A DNA stretch of 64,000 nt, from positions 33,159,001 through 33,223,000 of the forward strand of contig NC_092324.1 of assembly GCF_036785885.1 (NCBI RefSeq), given 5' to 3'. The notes beneath the pieces were generated by a model, which was not told where the DNA came from, did not search any database, and saw nothing but the letters and a program-made list of their open reading frames with translations. The translations under genes and the position numbers were made by a program. Positions 12,770 to 26,163 of the stretch are shown piece by piece (the stretch's first letter is position 1; each line of letters begins with the position of its first letter). The stretch is from Coffea arabica. Taxonomy: Eukaryota; Streptophyta; Magnoliopsida; Gentianales; Rubiaceae.

Positions 12770-12934
12770 ATCTTTGGATAGGAGATTATTTGGAATAATA
12801 TTTTGAAAATGAATATTGTAGCACTTTTTGTGATATGTTTTATGTGAGATAAAAAAAAGTAGTTGGAAAAATGTGTTTAACTGTTTATGATGCAATAAAA
12901 TAATTTTATTCAAACAACAACCTATCCGAACAAG
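12770..12934 (+). mobile_element. MITE, gtttggata family (member 2)
   Basis: It opens with tctttggataggag and closes with cctatccgaacaag, inverted to each other. The core tgtagcactttttgtgat is shared with the copies at 5690 and 17860. It has no coding capacity; the minus-strand ORF over it is a chance frame. Confidence 0.68.
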
Positions 12935-14078
12935 TTTTTTCAGAAAAAATAAAGAAAAGAAAAACCCAAGCTCCATAAGTTAAGAGCCTGATTCATAATC
13001 AAGCTAACTTAAATTGATAAAAATTGATACAAGCAAAAAAAAAAGGATATCAAAAGATTTTAGCTTTGTATTGTTTTTATTTTTATTTTTTTATAGCTAT
13101 TTCTTTTATAGCTTTGCTAATGTTAAGATAAAAACTTAATTAAACTCAAGAACAAAAGAAGAAATCAAATCCAACTCGACAACAATAATGTTCAAATAAA
13201 CCCTTATTGCACTAAATAAAATAAGAATAATAACATTTGACAAATCAATCTCACAATAACTAGCCCAACTTGGTTTGGTTAGTTAAGAACAATTTTATAA
13301 AGTATTTTAAAAGGTTATATGTAATTATTAGTAAGTGTAAATGCATGTCATATTTGTAAAAAGTAAATTTTAAATTTAAATTTAGATTATGTGATATACA
13401 TGTGAATCTATTTATGAGATAAAATTTCATTGACAGTGCATAAAAATTAATTCGTTACTATATACTGCTCTAATATTGCTTGTGACTCACAAGTTGTGAG
13501 TACTCTTTCCATCTGTATGATATGTCCCGTTTGTAAATGATCTCTTTACATCTTCTTTATTGTATTAATCATACAAATTATAACTCGGCTTGTAATTACT
13601 TGTAAAAAAAATATAATTTGTTGGTTATTTATCAGTAAAATATTATTATTTTTTGTTAAAGGAGACTCCAAGCGAAGAGTCAGAACCAAAAATCTAAAGG
13701 TGGAAAGGGTGCGAGAAGAGACGAAAATTTTTAAAAAAAAAGAAAGAAAGAAAGAAAGAAACGGTTGGCAAGTGATATAAAAGGCTTTTAAGGTAGCTTA
13801 TCAGAAAAATCAATCCAAAAATGACAAAAGCAACGGAATACGCATCCCAGCTGAAGTTTTTAAAGGTCAAGTTATATTACGAGAAATCACTGCATCAAAA
13901 TCCAGTCAGTGAGGGGATACCAGGAACTAGTTAGCATTTGGCAACCAATCTGCATATCACCGTGACTACAAAATAAAGTTCGTCTTCACAATTAGTAAAA
14001 TACAGAATGCGTAGTTGTGACATGGTCCAAGCACTAGAAACTAGAAGGTCCCATACTAAGAGGTAATGCAGATTCTGA
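12935..14078. other. Intergenic and 3' flank of the 459-aa gene
   Basis: AT-rich DNA without a recognisable gene. An (AAAG)n tract lies at about 13740-13761. The last 200 bases or so probably include the 3' UTR of the minus-strand gene that ends at 14079. Confidence 0.5.
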
Positions 14079-16469
14079 TCAAAATGAAAACCCATCAAGT
14101 GGTGCAAATTTAGCTAGAATCTCAGCCTCTTGCTCAGCTGATCTCTTCTTTCTAAGCTCCCATTCTTGCTTTTCAGAATTGGCTGCCCGAACATCGTGGA
14201 CAATCTTTTGGAGACACTCCATGACTTTTTTTTGACTGGAGGAGTATTGAACGATCTTTTTGTTGGTCAGCTTTAGATCTTGAGTGATATCTGCCCGACG
14301 TGATTGCAAAGCAGCAATTTGTTCATCAATTTCCATTTGAGCTGACAAGGCAGATGCTTCGTCAGCCTGACAAATTTCTAGTTGCTGCTTTGTTACGATG
14401 TATTCATTCCTGAGTGAAGCAACATTAGCCATCTTGGAATCAAGGTCAGCAAAGAACTTTTCAGCTTGTCCTGATAACTTCTTAGCATCTAGGAAGCTGT
14501 TGCTGGCCATTGGAATTTCTTCAATCAACTTTAGCATGGAAATTTCTCTAGGACTCACTGTTGGACCATTTTTGAGCTGAGATGCCAGGGCAATAAGTTC
14601 GGTAAGCTTGTTGGAGTCAGCTAAGCTGGCAAAACCCATGGCAAGAAGAGAAGAAAGTTTTGATCGGATTTGAGTCATGCCTTCTTTGTGCGAAGAAGCA
14701 GCAGGGTTAGAAATTTCAGCTCTAGTGATAGGCACAGAGAGGATTTCATCAAGGGAATTCAGGAAATGATCATAGTCCTCGGGAATCAATCCAGGCTGAG
14801 ATTCATCAAGGGATTTCAAACCCTGTTGTTTGAGGTCAATCGCATAGTGGCATGCACTATCATGTGGAGACACACTAGCACGACTTTCAGAGACTCGGCT
14901 ACGTCCTGAAATCTTGGTTGTTGGACCACTTGCAAGTGTTTGTTCTTCTACTGCAGGCACATCTACCATGACCTCTTTACCGCAATGAACTGCAGCTTCT
15001 TGTTTTTTATTAGAGACTTCAACACCTTTTACCAATTTACCCGCTTCTTTTTTCGAAGAGCTTGATTGGGGACTAGGACTGCATTTGCCTGCAAGAAAGA
15101 AAGATTATCCTGACAAGTCCATAAGCAAAACATCTTGCAGGAAGAAAGGGAATTTTAACTTTGTTGCAGAAAAGGACTTTGAGCAATAACTTGTACAACT
15201 TACAGAATTCCCGTAGATAGCTAATGAAGGTCACAAACCCGCAACACAAAGGTGTTACTACTGTTATGATGGCAGACAAATGTTTTATGAATTGCTTATA
15301 AATTTCCCTTGGTTCTGATGCTAATTTGACTTGCAGGGTTCAGAGATCATGGTGAAATAAAGTCTGATAGAATGAGGAATTGGATGGGTACATCATGATA
15401 CAATCAATCAATTCCATACGTCTAACAAGGTGAAGTGCCGACATTTTTTGAAAGAGTGCTCACGCAGTCGTATATTTTCAAGAAGAATTTGGCAGAAGAT
15501 AGGAGGTCCGAATCATGTATAAGTTTAAGCAGATATCCTTGAGGAGAAATGGGTACATAGTTTTGCATAGACAAGAAAAGGGTTTGAAGAGCAAAAGTCT
15601 AATAAATTAGACGACAGCAAATCAATTCAACTAAAGCAAACCTTTTAAGGTAGAAAGCATGTGCCGATCAGCTATGTTCAAAGGAAAGAAGTACAATGTT
15701 TAACAGAGCGTGATCATACAACCAAATGGAACAGAAGAAGAGGCCTCTAACAACAATGTAATAGTGTACAAAGATTTCAGGTTTCAGAAGCCAATTGATG
15801 TCTACTGAGACTATAATGAAATATACCCAACTTGTAACTTAAGAAAGACATAGAACCACCATCTTTTGGTAATGAACTGCTACAGATTAACCACAATAGG
15901 ACCAAAACATACTACGTATAGTGGTTCAGAGCTAATAAAACCAAAGTCCAAGAAACTTTTATATACTCATCATCAACTGTCCTCAATCCATGAAGATTAT
16001 ATTGGAAAAAAATAAGAAACATAGAATGCAGTCCACAAAGCAATGTCAACACACAACGTTCAAAAAATCTCTGCACATTAACAATGGCAAATTGCTTACT
16101 TAGTTTTGAAGAATGAGCTTCTGCTGGAACATGCCAAGTGAATGATGCAAAAAATGCTTCACTGTCAGCTTCAGGGAATTGTGATTTAAGATAATGTAAA
16201 ACAGATGTCTTGCTCTGGAATAGTAATTTTCTAGTAGGCTTGTCTTGGAGGTGCTGAGGAGCATACAAGAAATGATGAGAGTAGAATCCTTCAACACTAA
16301 CTCTGCTTCCAACTCTCCAACCCCAGATATCACCAACATTTGGCCAATCAACTGGAGCATATGGCAAACCTTTGCCTGACGCTCTAGGTGGAACTGGACA
16401 AGCAAGAACTTCTGATTTTCTTTTCAAGGGTCTGCAGTCATGGCCTGCCTTGGAAACATCAGTCTTCAT
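14079..16469 (-). CDS. Plant-specific coiled-coil protein, 459 aa, copy A (DUF7081-like N-terminus)
   Basis: Two coding exons, 16469-16100 and 15088-14079, join in phase 1 (a|gc gives Ser) to 1,380 nt, 459 aa plus stop TGA. The donor gtaagc and acceptor cttgcag are canonical; the intron is 1,011 bp. Residues 28-125 form a Trp/aromatic-rich globular module with GKGLPYAPVDWPNVGDIWGW, then YSHHFLYAP and FFASFTWHVP. From memory this resembles the plant module named DUF7081, unconfirmed. A Ser-rich linker follows (KCSPSPQSSSSKK). The C-terminal third, from about residue 320, is a coiled coil rich in Lys, Glu and Gln and ends in FAPLDGFSF. No catalytic motif or membrane segment is visible. Function is unknown; a scaffold or nuclear role would be a guess. 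ATG 16469 is the first in frame; a leader exon further up is likely. Confidence 0.85.
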
Positions 16470-17859
16470 GTTTCCTCACCTTGCAAAAATCGAGCTCAAT
16501 GGAATACGTCTAGAATTAATAACGGGATAGAATTAAGAAAAGTAAGCAGGTAGAAAAACGACTAGATCTTATTCCACATCTATTCTAGCTAATAAAAGTT
16601 CAACAAGTCTCCATTTGGCTGCAATTGCGATTTTCAAGCTCTTGCATTAGAATACGTCATGTTCCGTAGCACAATGTTTTTTCCAATGGATTCATGAGCT
16701 CAACTATGAGTCAGTCATGTTAATTGATTGATAGTTATGACTTGTAAATCAAATATTTTACGGGAAAAAACACATGAATTTAATGCCAAATATCCACATT
16801 TCTTGCATAAGTTTCAAATTCTAACTGAATTAAAAAATTTAGCTAACAAGCCTACTGTAGAGCATAACCGAAAAGCTAAACATTCTGTCCTAAACCAAGT
16901 GATACTTGTACGCTATACTATACCATACATCCCACAACCAATAATACTCAAATGGACAAAGATTCCGATAAGCATGCAACTACCTACATGTATTAGGAGC
17001 CACTGGAATACAAAGATTATACTGATCACCGAGTGACACTAGCACGCCTTTGTACAAAGCAGAGTCCCTACAACAAAGATGGTGCAAAAACTAAACACTT
17101 CAGTCAAAGTGGATGCAAAAAGGGGCTTCTTACAACATATTTGCAGAATGAGAAGTGAAAACTCCAGATCCGATCATCTTTGGTTGCTGAAGTAGCAAAC
17201 CAAATGGATCGACTTAAGCATGAAAAAAAAAAACCCAACAAAAAAGTAACTAGAAAAGAAGCTAAAACAGAGATGAGAATGTTGAGATGAAAAATATTAC
17301 CCCAAATACAACTGATTTTTTCATTAACAACATGCATCTATCTATAATTTCTTGTAAAACAATCCCACCACTCAAAAGAAACGGTTTGATTATGTCTCTC
17401 AATCCTCAACCCAAGCAATCCCCCCAAACCATATGTATATCCACATATAAAACCAAAATAAGGGACGTCGTTAAAATGCAAGAATTCTAACAGAAAATCA
17501 AGAAAATTGCATTCAATTTAAGAACATTGGCATGTCACACTGATCAAGCGAAGAAATGTGAACAAAGATCAAAATAATACTCACGGCAGAACACCTTCAA
17601 GTGAGTGTCTGATCAGAGAGAGAATTGACAAAGATAGGAGAAAATTGATTCAGGTCCAAATGTTAAGGGGTATTTGAAAGTAGCTTCTGATGGTTACTAC
17701 TTGCTAGTTTGCAACTTACGGGACCTTTAAGCTCAGCTATGCTTTGTTATTGCATGTCAGTGTTGGGCTCACTTCACTTATTTCACAAATTTATTCCCAT
17801 AATTTTTTGTTGACTGACAACTCTATGTACTATCTCAGTACGGGTAGAGTGTCGAGGGA
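16470..17859. other. 5' flank of the 459-aa gene
   Basis: No coding exon is recognised. It probably contains a non-coding leader exon and promoter of the minus-strand gene, but I could not place them. Short ORFs are chance frames. Confidence 0.45.
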
Positions 17860-18036
17860 GTGTTTGGATAGCACAAATATCCCAAATCATAATATTTTAC
17901 TTACATCATAAATACATTTTTCAATCCACTATTTTACATTCTTAATCAGCTTTTTATCTCAGATACGTCACATCACAAAAAGTGCTACAGTAACTATTCC
18001 AAATAATATTTCAAATAATACCCTATCCAACCAAAC
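17860..18036 (-). mobile_element. MITE, gtttggata family (member 3, reversed)
   Basis: It opens with tgtttggata and closes with ccctatccaa. The diagnostic core occurs as its complement, cacaaaaagtgctaca, so the member is in the opposite orientation to those at 5690 and 12770. Confidence 0.7.
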
Positions 18037-19228
18037 CAGTTTCAAAAGACAAATCTTGAAAATTAGTTTGTCCAGATATATATTTCAAAAAAGGGACTGT
18101 CCGGCAGATCACCTACAAGTGAGTGTATCAGAGAGATAATTGACAAAGATAAGAGAAAATTGGTAAAATGGTTCAGCTCCAAATGGGCTAATTACTTAGA
18201 ATATTAATAAAAAAGAAAAAAGAAAAATCGGATACTTTATTATTGTGATAGGAGTGTGATATCAATTCATTATCAGCCATGCGCCTGACACCAAAAAAAA
18301 AGATGCCAGGCTGCGGGGCTAACAGGGCCGGCAGCCAGTCAAAGAAACAAAAATGGAAAAGGCTCTCAGGAAACGTGTGTTTAGGAGCAGACTCTAGTTG
18401 GTGAAAATTTACTCTAGTAGCTAGCTAGCTAGTAGTAGTGGTATCTGGCGTGTGAAGAAATTTACCAGCTAAAACAAGCCATCCATTTTCAGCTAAGCAG
18501 CTAATTATCATTTATGATTTATCACTCCCTGACTGCCTTCTTCTGCTTCTGCTTGCTGCCTTCTCAGTTCTGACTTATCCCGTGCAGATACACCAGAGCC
18601 TCACAATCATTTTGCTTTGCTACAAAATATAACACAATAAGTATATAGTAGTAGTAATTAATATACTTAGAAATATTACATTATAATTAAGTTCTTAATA
18701 TATAGCCAGAAGGAAAAAAAAAGAAAGAAAAAGAGAGCACTTAATTAGATAGCCAAAAAGTTCAGTCCGACATGTTAATTCAGATGGATGTTTCAGTTTA
18801 ATCAAGGTTAGGGGTGAAATTCATGAAGTTTTCTTTGAGTAAACTGATTTCAATCTCCTGCCCACTATTATGCAGTATAAATTAGAACCCACATGAGTCC
18901 CATGATTGTCAAAGTTGGTTGTAAAAAGAGGGTAATTTGATCGCATTAATCTTGAATCTATAAGAACCATGAACGGAATAATGAGACATATCATGAAGCT
19001 TATCTACCGTACAACCAATTCAATTACTGGTGTGTGTGTGTATATATATCACTTGCAAATTACAAATCAACTTCAAGCTGTCTAGGAAATGAAAAGCCAG
19101 CTGGAAAATTTTTCACAAGAATGAATAATGCCGAGAACATGCTGCATGCATGCTTGTTTTTATTGTAGTCATGCCAAGGGGGTGGGGGCACGGGCCCCAC
19201 TGTCCCTCCTTAAATTCCTATAACAGTT
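18037..19228. other. Intergenic, nothing recognised
   Basis: Purine-rich runs, a ctagctagctag stretch near 18420 and a gtgtgtgtgtatatat microsatellite near 19030 are the only structure seen. No gene is supported. Confidence 0.5.
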
Positions 19229-19241
19229 ATATAATTTTGAC

Positions 19242-19458
19242 GCCACTGGCCATTTGGTCCAGTGGTCATCACCACATAAGGTGATGCTGGAGGTCAGGGG
19301 ATCAATCCCTGCCTCCCACAAATTTGCCACAATTTGTGGCGGTCTTAATTGACCTTCATCGATGGAGTCTGTACTCACATCGAACCCCCTCCCCTTCCCC
19401 TTAGACTAGGCTAGATTAGGTTATAGGACATCTATCGTTTCGACAAAAAAAAAATAAA
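19242..19458 (+). mobile_element. tRNA-derived SINE, about 217 bp
   Basis: The head carries tggtccagtggtcatc (A-box-like) and, about 45 bp on, ggggatcaatccctg (B-box-like), as in tRNA-derived SINEs with an internal Pol III promoter. The 3' end is an A-run after atcgtttcgac. A 13-bp target-site duplication atataattttgac flanks it at 19229-19241 and 19459-19471. The ORF on the other strand is meaningless. The tail has one A fewer in copy B. Confidence 0.88.
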
Positions 19459-19471
19459 ATATAATTTTGAC

Positions 19472-22400
19472 ATAATTGTAAATGTGTCTCCAGAGATTTT
19501 TTAGAAAAAATATAAAAGAATAGGTCACAAAATTTATATTATTCACTTTCCTCCTCTGGTCTCCCATTTTTTCCCCAATAGGGCCAAGTACCAATCATAT
19601 CAGTTTTTCTTTTTGGTCCCCACTCCCCAAGTTCCCTTTCCTCCTCTGGTCCCCATTTTTCCTTCTCAACTGACGACCCCTCTTTCTTCCTCCATTTGTA
19701 CTTGTTGGTGAATTTTTTTTTTTGCTTAAAAAACATGTCGTCCAAATAAAGTTGCATTTTAGGCCGAAAAAAAAAAACTCACGATTAATTTGAATCTTCC
19801 CTAGCTAGCTCAATTTAGACTGCCTTATCTCTTATGGTTGCACCTGCAACAATTAAGGGTGAATTTAGGACACTCTCAAACATGAAACATGAGCATATTT
19901 TGTTTCCTTAGAGTGTTTAAACAAAAAAAAAATGAAAAAGTTGCTGTACCTTTTTTACAATTTAATTAGAAATGCAAAAAAAAAAGGGTAAGAAATTGTG
20001 TTCAAAGAAACTCAAAAAATTTTTGTTTCGAAATAATCTCTATCCAAGCACATAAATCATCAAAAACCACTTACATTTGATACTTTTGGGTGTGCAACAA
20101 ATGCATTATTCATTTCTTAACATTACTTTGTTTGATTTGGATTTAGCATGTTGTGAATTGTTATCGTACAGTTTATTTATTAGTTATGAACAAAAAGCTC
20201 AAATGCTTTATGAGAAGTAACTTGTCCCCCCATAGGAAACTACTCGGATATGGTACTCCTATGGCCATCATAATTCTCGTCCTACGGTTTTAATTTGGCT
20301 TCCGGTTCTCTGATCTCTCCGCTGAGAATGGCCCTAAGTGGAAAAGTAAAAACTACAAGTCCATACTTTTTTATTTTTGTCAATATGATAGACTATTCTA
20401 CATTAGGAGGAGGCAAAGGACCTGAAAAGATCCAAGAATAATTCAGAGAGAATTGAACTACCACCGGACTAAATGAATACACTACACACCCGTCTGAATT
20501 TATTAAGCAAAGCTACTTAACGTGACAATACCATTGCCTCCCATCCCATCAAATTTTAATATTTTGACGGTGACCACCAGCCAAAGACATGTGGTTTCTA
20601 CAAGTCCATACACATCACTCCTTTTGCGTGTAAATACAAGCAACAAACCCCCAAAAGGTGTTTTGACAAAAAAAAAAAAAAAAAGAAACAAATGATGGAA
20701 ATTAACTCAAATTAGTTACGTGTCAATTCCGAAACTACATGCTATATTCGATTAAAAAACCGTGCTTTCGCCACAAATATATTGGTTGATACACTACATT
20801 TGGAATTTAGTTATGGACAATAGTTTGTGATGAATCTTTCGTATAAAATGGACTTCTAAATATACTTAGATTTGCCATTTGCAATCTAGATTTCTTTTGA
20901 TTCATCAACTTTCCAACTGAAGCCAATCTCTTTTCACATGTCGCTTAAGATATGACACTGATTGAGTTTACCATCCTAATTCTCGCTCTAGTCAAACTAG
21001 GGATATAAGATTTTAGATCACTTCTAAATTTGAATGTGCATTTAGCTAGTAGTGGACTTTATGACGACAACTGATAAAATCTTGAACTACGTAATTTACT
21101 CATTTAATAATGAAAGTTTTTGGATTCATACATTAGATTTTCCTAATGAGTGTGCTATAGTTATAGTTTTAACGTGCAAATAACATTTTTTTTTTATTGC
21201 ATTTAGTTACTTTCCTCATCTAACTTTCTCTCCTCCAATGAGATTTTTCTATTGACAAGCCTTGGGTAGTGCACTTAATGTACATGTAATTTGCCATATA
21301 AAATGCACGTACTCAAATATTATTGTGTACAATGTAATTGTATATGCACGTACTCATATAAAATGCACGTACTCAAATATTAAGATTGAATGGATTGTTA
21401 GTAATTAATCTAAATTAATGTTATCTCTCAAATTTTATATGCTACGTCTGGAAACAGACGGAAGTCACTTCTACAGCCTGTAGTAGTATCATATTCTTTG
21501 ATATTGATTGTTGATGTTGAATTACGGAGCTAAATGCTACATCTGAATTACATTGAACGTGTTATTTGTCTTAGAATGTTAATTGCTATGTATCATGTTT
21601 CATGGTTGAATTGTGATTGCTATGATCCTTTTGGATGGATGGGTTTACTTGAAACCTCATCGGGCATAAACTAATCACTTTAATTTGTTTTCCTTAACGG
21701 GGTTGGAACGTGGAACTTGGGAATAGTGAGTTCGAGAATTGAAATCCTTGCTTTAAATAAATTGCCATCCTTATCTCAGACTTATTGTTTTGAGGATTAT
21801 ATATACATGTATTTTATAATATAATCGAGATACTTCTTGTTTTGGTTGGGAACGTAAGATTGAATGGATTGTTAGTAATTAATCTAAATTAATGTTATCT
21901 CTCAAAATTAATATGAGTAAATGAGTTCTGACGCGATTCAGACAGACGACCCACTAAACCCTATTGAACGCCACAGAGGGAGATGCGATCGTTAGAGTGA
22001 TAGTGACAAGGGTCAAATCTATCCAAACTTTTATACATGAAGAAAAAAAAAAAAAACTGTTCTCATGAAAATACTCTTGATTCCACCAAGTCCGTCTGGC
22101 AATTCACACAGACAGCGGTCATCTTTTAATTAATTCATCTGACACAAGGTGCAGCGGTCCGCTGTGAGCCAGCTGATGCTTGTTGTGGTGGACAATGGAG
22201 TACCAGGAATTTGTCACTTAGTATTAAGCATGTCAAGAATTGTGCAAACATTCCATCCAAAAAAAAAAAAGAAAAAAAGGAATTGCACGAAACATTAATT
22301 ACCATTTGTTTTGATACCAGTGACCCAACACTCTCGCTCTTTACTACAGTACTATTTATTGACCGTGGACAACAAGAAAAGGTTAAGGATGGAGGATAAT

Positions 22401-24343
22401 TACGTTGTCCTTGTGATTACACCACTTTAATGGATGGGACGGTTTAGGCTTAAGCTACTAAGCTAAATTTCCTATTATTAAACTTTCGAAGTGAAAGTTT
22501 TTTCATACAAGCCTGTTAATATGAAAGTGGAGTAATTTTGAAAAGTTATTTTATTTAAATTGTTTGTTGATATTGAAATAAAGTACTTGAGAATTTCTCG
22601 TGTATCAAAGTTTCAATTTGTAACGAGACTTTCTTTTTCTAACATTAGCTAGCATTGAAACGGTACAAAACAAAATGGGTAATCTCACACGAAAATTCAA
22701 TTCTCCATTTCAATTTATGAGAAATTCCGAAATTGGATAAATTCTATTTGAGAAGAATCAAATGGCAAATATTCCTAATTTCACGAAAAATGTGCATATA
22801 AATTCTTATTGAAAAGTATCAAATCAAATGCTATAAGATATATAAGTTCTAACTTCAATTAATCCAACTTCGATTAATGCGTGTTTGCCCATAAATTAAA
22901 TGTTTGAAAGTAAAATACCCGTAAAGAGCCGGTACTTTAAATGAGTAATGCGTGTTTGCCCATAAATTATACTCCTTAAAGTTTATTAATTGTTAATTAA
23001 TTTATAATACTTTGTCATTCATTGGACATGTAACACAAAGGGCAAATCTGGTACAAAATTCTAATTTCACTCCCTAAAATAATATTTTAATCGTTTGGAC
23101 TAAATTTGCAAAAGATTAGTAACTTCAAGGGAGGTTAGTGTAATTTTTCAAACTACAGGATAGGTCAGTGCAAATGCTAGAAACCTCAAGGGAGGTTTCT
23201 GCAATTATCCCTTTTATTTACCACAGCCAGGACTCTTGACTCTTGAGTCATGTGAGGATTTTGCTTTGGCTGGGGCTTGGTACGAGGACACTGGCATGGT
23301 GCAACTGTGCAAGGAATCCGTAGGCTGCTGTGTGATTGTGTGTGTCCTTCATTTTGATGGGACATTAATGAGACAGCTACTTTTGTGGGGTGGCAAGCAA
23401 CCGAAAGAGTGCTAGTAGCTCTTGATTTGGTCTTCCTTTTTTTTTTTTTTTATATTGGATTTTTACTGTATACCAAAACCACAGAATAGTAATTTGTAGG
23501 AAATTCGTAGCTGTTGGTCTGGTCTTTTCTTTTTTTTTAAAAAAAATATATATTAAGTCGGTTAGGCATTCCAGTCCAAAACTCCAAATTGGTTTTGTGG
23601 TAAATTCTGTAGTGTATTCATCTAATCCAAAGACAGGTGTGGAAAGGTAAAAAATATGGCAAAGAAGCAGGCACGTGGAAAGGTAAAAAATATGGCACAG
23701 AAACTGACATGTACGGATGATGAAAGGAATATGTTTACAAAAGCAAGTGGTGACCTATAACAGGCACGGGCCGGTTTGGAAATGTTGCGTATGACAGAAG
23801 CTGAAAATTTATTGGGGTGTCACGGAATTAACATATATATAATGGGTTTAGAAATAAAACACCGAAGAGGAAGCGTAAGCAGTACTAAACACATCCATGC
23901 TTGGTTTTGAAACAACATATGGACATTATTGAATAACGAGTTGAGAGCCTTTAAAAAGTGAAACTTAAGAAAATAAATGTTTGAAATATTAAGTTTTTTA
24001 ATTATGTAATCTATTTTGATTATCGTTGTTCTAATATATAGTCATTTGGAGGATTTCTAGAGCTGAAGTACTAAATTCTTTTTGGACTTTTAATAAATTT
24101 GAGTTATTTTTCTTTTGGTTTCACACTTTTCTAACAACTTTTATCTAACCTACTAAATTTGAATTATTGAAATTGATTTTAATTGTTATATTAGTAAAAT
24201 ATTAACATTTGTGGAAACTGGGTTCATGGGAAGACAGATTGTTGCCTGTTTCATATTTAATTGAATACAAATATCTCTACTTTACATAAAGCGTCCAAGA
24301 CTGAGGAATAGTGGATTCCAATTGATTCTCCCGATTATGGGTA
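19472..24343. other. Long gene-poor region
   Basis: No gene is supported in 4.9 kb. At 19546-19570 and 19637-19660 a ctttcctcctctggt unit is repeated about 91 bp apart. Around 22876 and 22946 a gcgtgtttgcccataaatta unit is repeated 70 bp apart. Up to 23213 the complement of gggataattgcagaaacc looks like the end of a small MITE. The 52-bp direct repeats at 21381 and 21855 are listed separately. Confidence 0.5.
21381..21906 (+). repeat. Exact 52-bp direct repeat pair
   Basis: Bases 21381-21432 and 21855-21906 are identical, beginning taagattgaatggattg and ending in atctctcaaa. Start-to-start distance is 474 bp. Neighbouring DNA at 21300-21380 also has a twice-used aaatgcacgtactcaaatatt word. 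The intervening DNA has no recognisable ends of a transposon. Confidence 0.85.
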
Positions 24344-25380
24344 TTACATCAACAAAATACTATCTATTTATGGGCATTTTACTCTGAATAATTACAATTA
24401 TGTAAAATAAATAAATGTTTATAACTAAAATTGAAAAACTGTTACACTAATATTTTTGTGAAAGGTAAACTGATTGTCCTGTATTTAGCATAAACTGATT
24501 TTGAAAGTAAAAAACAAATTGCCCATAACATACTTGCTCTTTATAATTTTTTTTGCATTATATCAACAAAATACTAGCTATTTATGGACATTTTACTCTG
24601 AATCATTATATTTATGTAAAATACATAAATGTTTGTAACTAAAATTGAAAAAGTGTTACACTAATATTTTTACAAAAAGGAAACTAGTAAATTTTGTATT
24701 TAACAATTTTTAAATATGTGAAAGTAAAAACGTTTTTGCCCATAACATACCAGCTCTTTATGAGTTTTTTGCATTACATCAAAAAAATACTAACTATTTA
24801 TGGATATTTTACTCTGAATCATTATATTTATATAAAATACATAAATGTTTGTAACTAAAATTGAAAAAGTGTTACACTAATATTTTTACAAAAAGGAAAC
24901 TAGTAAATTTTGTATTTAACAATTTTTAAATATGTTAAAGTAAAAAAGTTTTTGCCCATAACATACCAACTCTTTATGAGTTTTTTGCATTACATCAACA
25001 AAATACTAACTATTTATGGGTATTTTACTCTGAATCATTATATTTATATAAAATACATAAAATGTTTGTAACTAAAATTGAAAAAGTATTATACTTATAT
25101 TTTTACGAAAGGGAAACTGGTAGATTTTGTATTTAACAAAATTTAAATATGTGAAAGTAAAAAAGATTGCGCCCATAACATACCAGCTCTTTATGGATTT
25201 TTTGCATTAAATTAACAAAATACTAGCTATTTATGGGCATTTTATTCTGAATCACTACATTTTTGTAAAATAAATAAATGTTTGTAACTAAAATTGAAAA
25301 GGTGTTATACTTATATTTTTACGAAAGAGAAACTGGTAAAATTTGTATTTAACATAAATTAAATATGTTAAAACAACATT
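24344..25380 (+). repeat. Tandem array, five units of about 216 bp
   Basis: Units start at about 24344, 24557, 24773, 24989 and 25206, each with attacatcaacaaaatac or a close variant. A bactatttatggrcattttactctgaat stretch and a ttgtaactaaaattgaaaa stretch follow. The last unit runs out near 25380. The units are diverged by several percent and carry small indels. Composition is strongly AT-rich and there is no ORF. Confidence 0.85.
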
Positions 25381-26163
25381 AAAGGTGATTTTATTAGTTA
25401 TTTAATTTGTTGGTAAGAAACAAGGTTTTTTTTTTTTGCAAAATTTGTTCATTAGATTTTTTCAAATAATTAGGATATAAAGGTAAATTTTCACAATCTT
25501 TTATTAGCAATAGACCCCAATTTCTTCCTAAGCAGTGACGAAATCAAGATTTTTTCCTTGGAGGGGGGGCCAAAATGATTGACAAATAAAATTATTTTAA
25601 TATGTTATATTCAAAATAATTTTCATCTATTTAAATATATGGCATCCTAAAATATCAAATATTAACTTTAATTATAAAGGTATGTCTATTTAATAAATAT
25701 ATAATATAGTCATAACAAAAATTAAGACAAGAAATAACATTTGATTAAATATTTTATAGGAAAAAATGCACTTTTCATCCTCAAAGTTTAGGTGGTTGGC
25801 CAATTTCATCCTCAAAGTTTCACCCCAAACATATTGCATCCTCAAAGTTTCTTAATTTTGGCCAATTAAGGACAATTGACGGGAAATGAAGAATTGATCG
25901 TTAGAACTAACGATTTTACCCAACAAAAAATGGGTAAAATTGAATAGAGCCATTTTTAACGGAACAATTGCAACGGACAAAAAGCTCAATTCTTTTCCTT
26001 CTTCGCTCTGCCTTTCTGCAACTCCAAAATGTTTTTGCCAATTTCTGGAGTTTTAACGACCGTTATACAACTTTCAAAACAAATAAATTCATTCTAAATT
26101 TTTATTTGGGATTATTTCATAAACCAAATCGTGGTCACTTTCCGTAAAGTATCACTTTCCCAT
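25381..26163. other. Spacer between arrays with transposon remnants
   Basis: No gene. At about 25534 a cagtgacgaaatcaag start followed by a ggggggg run looks like one end of a hAT-like element. At 25775-25860 a cctcaaagttt word occurs three times about 33-36 bp apart, in the style of another small MITE end. Neither could be completed. Confidence 0.4.

Noticed and set aside
16100..16405. 101-codon minus-strand ORF
   Set aside because: Alternative frame of the first exon of the 459-aa gene, which has the conserved-looking frame and matching splice phase.
19280..19320. Genuine tRNA gene at the SINE head
   Set aside because: The box elements are present but the acceptor stem and anticodon arm do not pair properly, and target duplications plus A-tail mark a SINE.
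19169..19378. 69-codon minus-strand ORF as a small gene
   Set aside because: It lies over the SINE and its flank and has no independent support.
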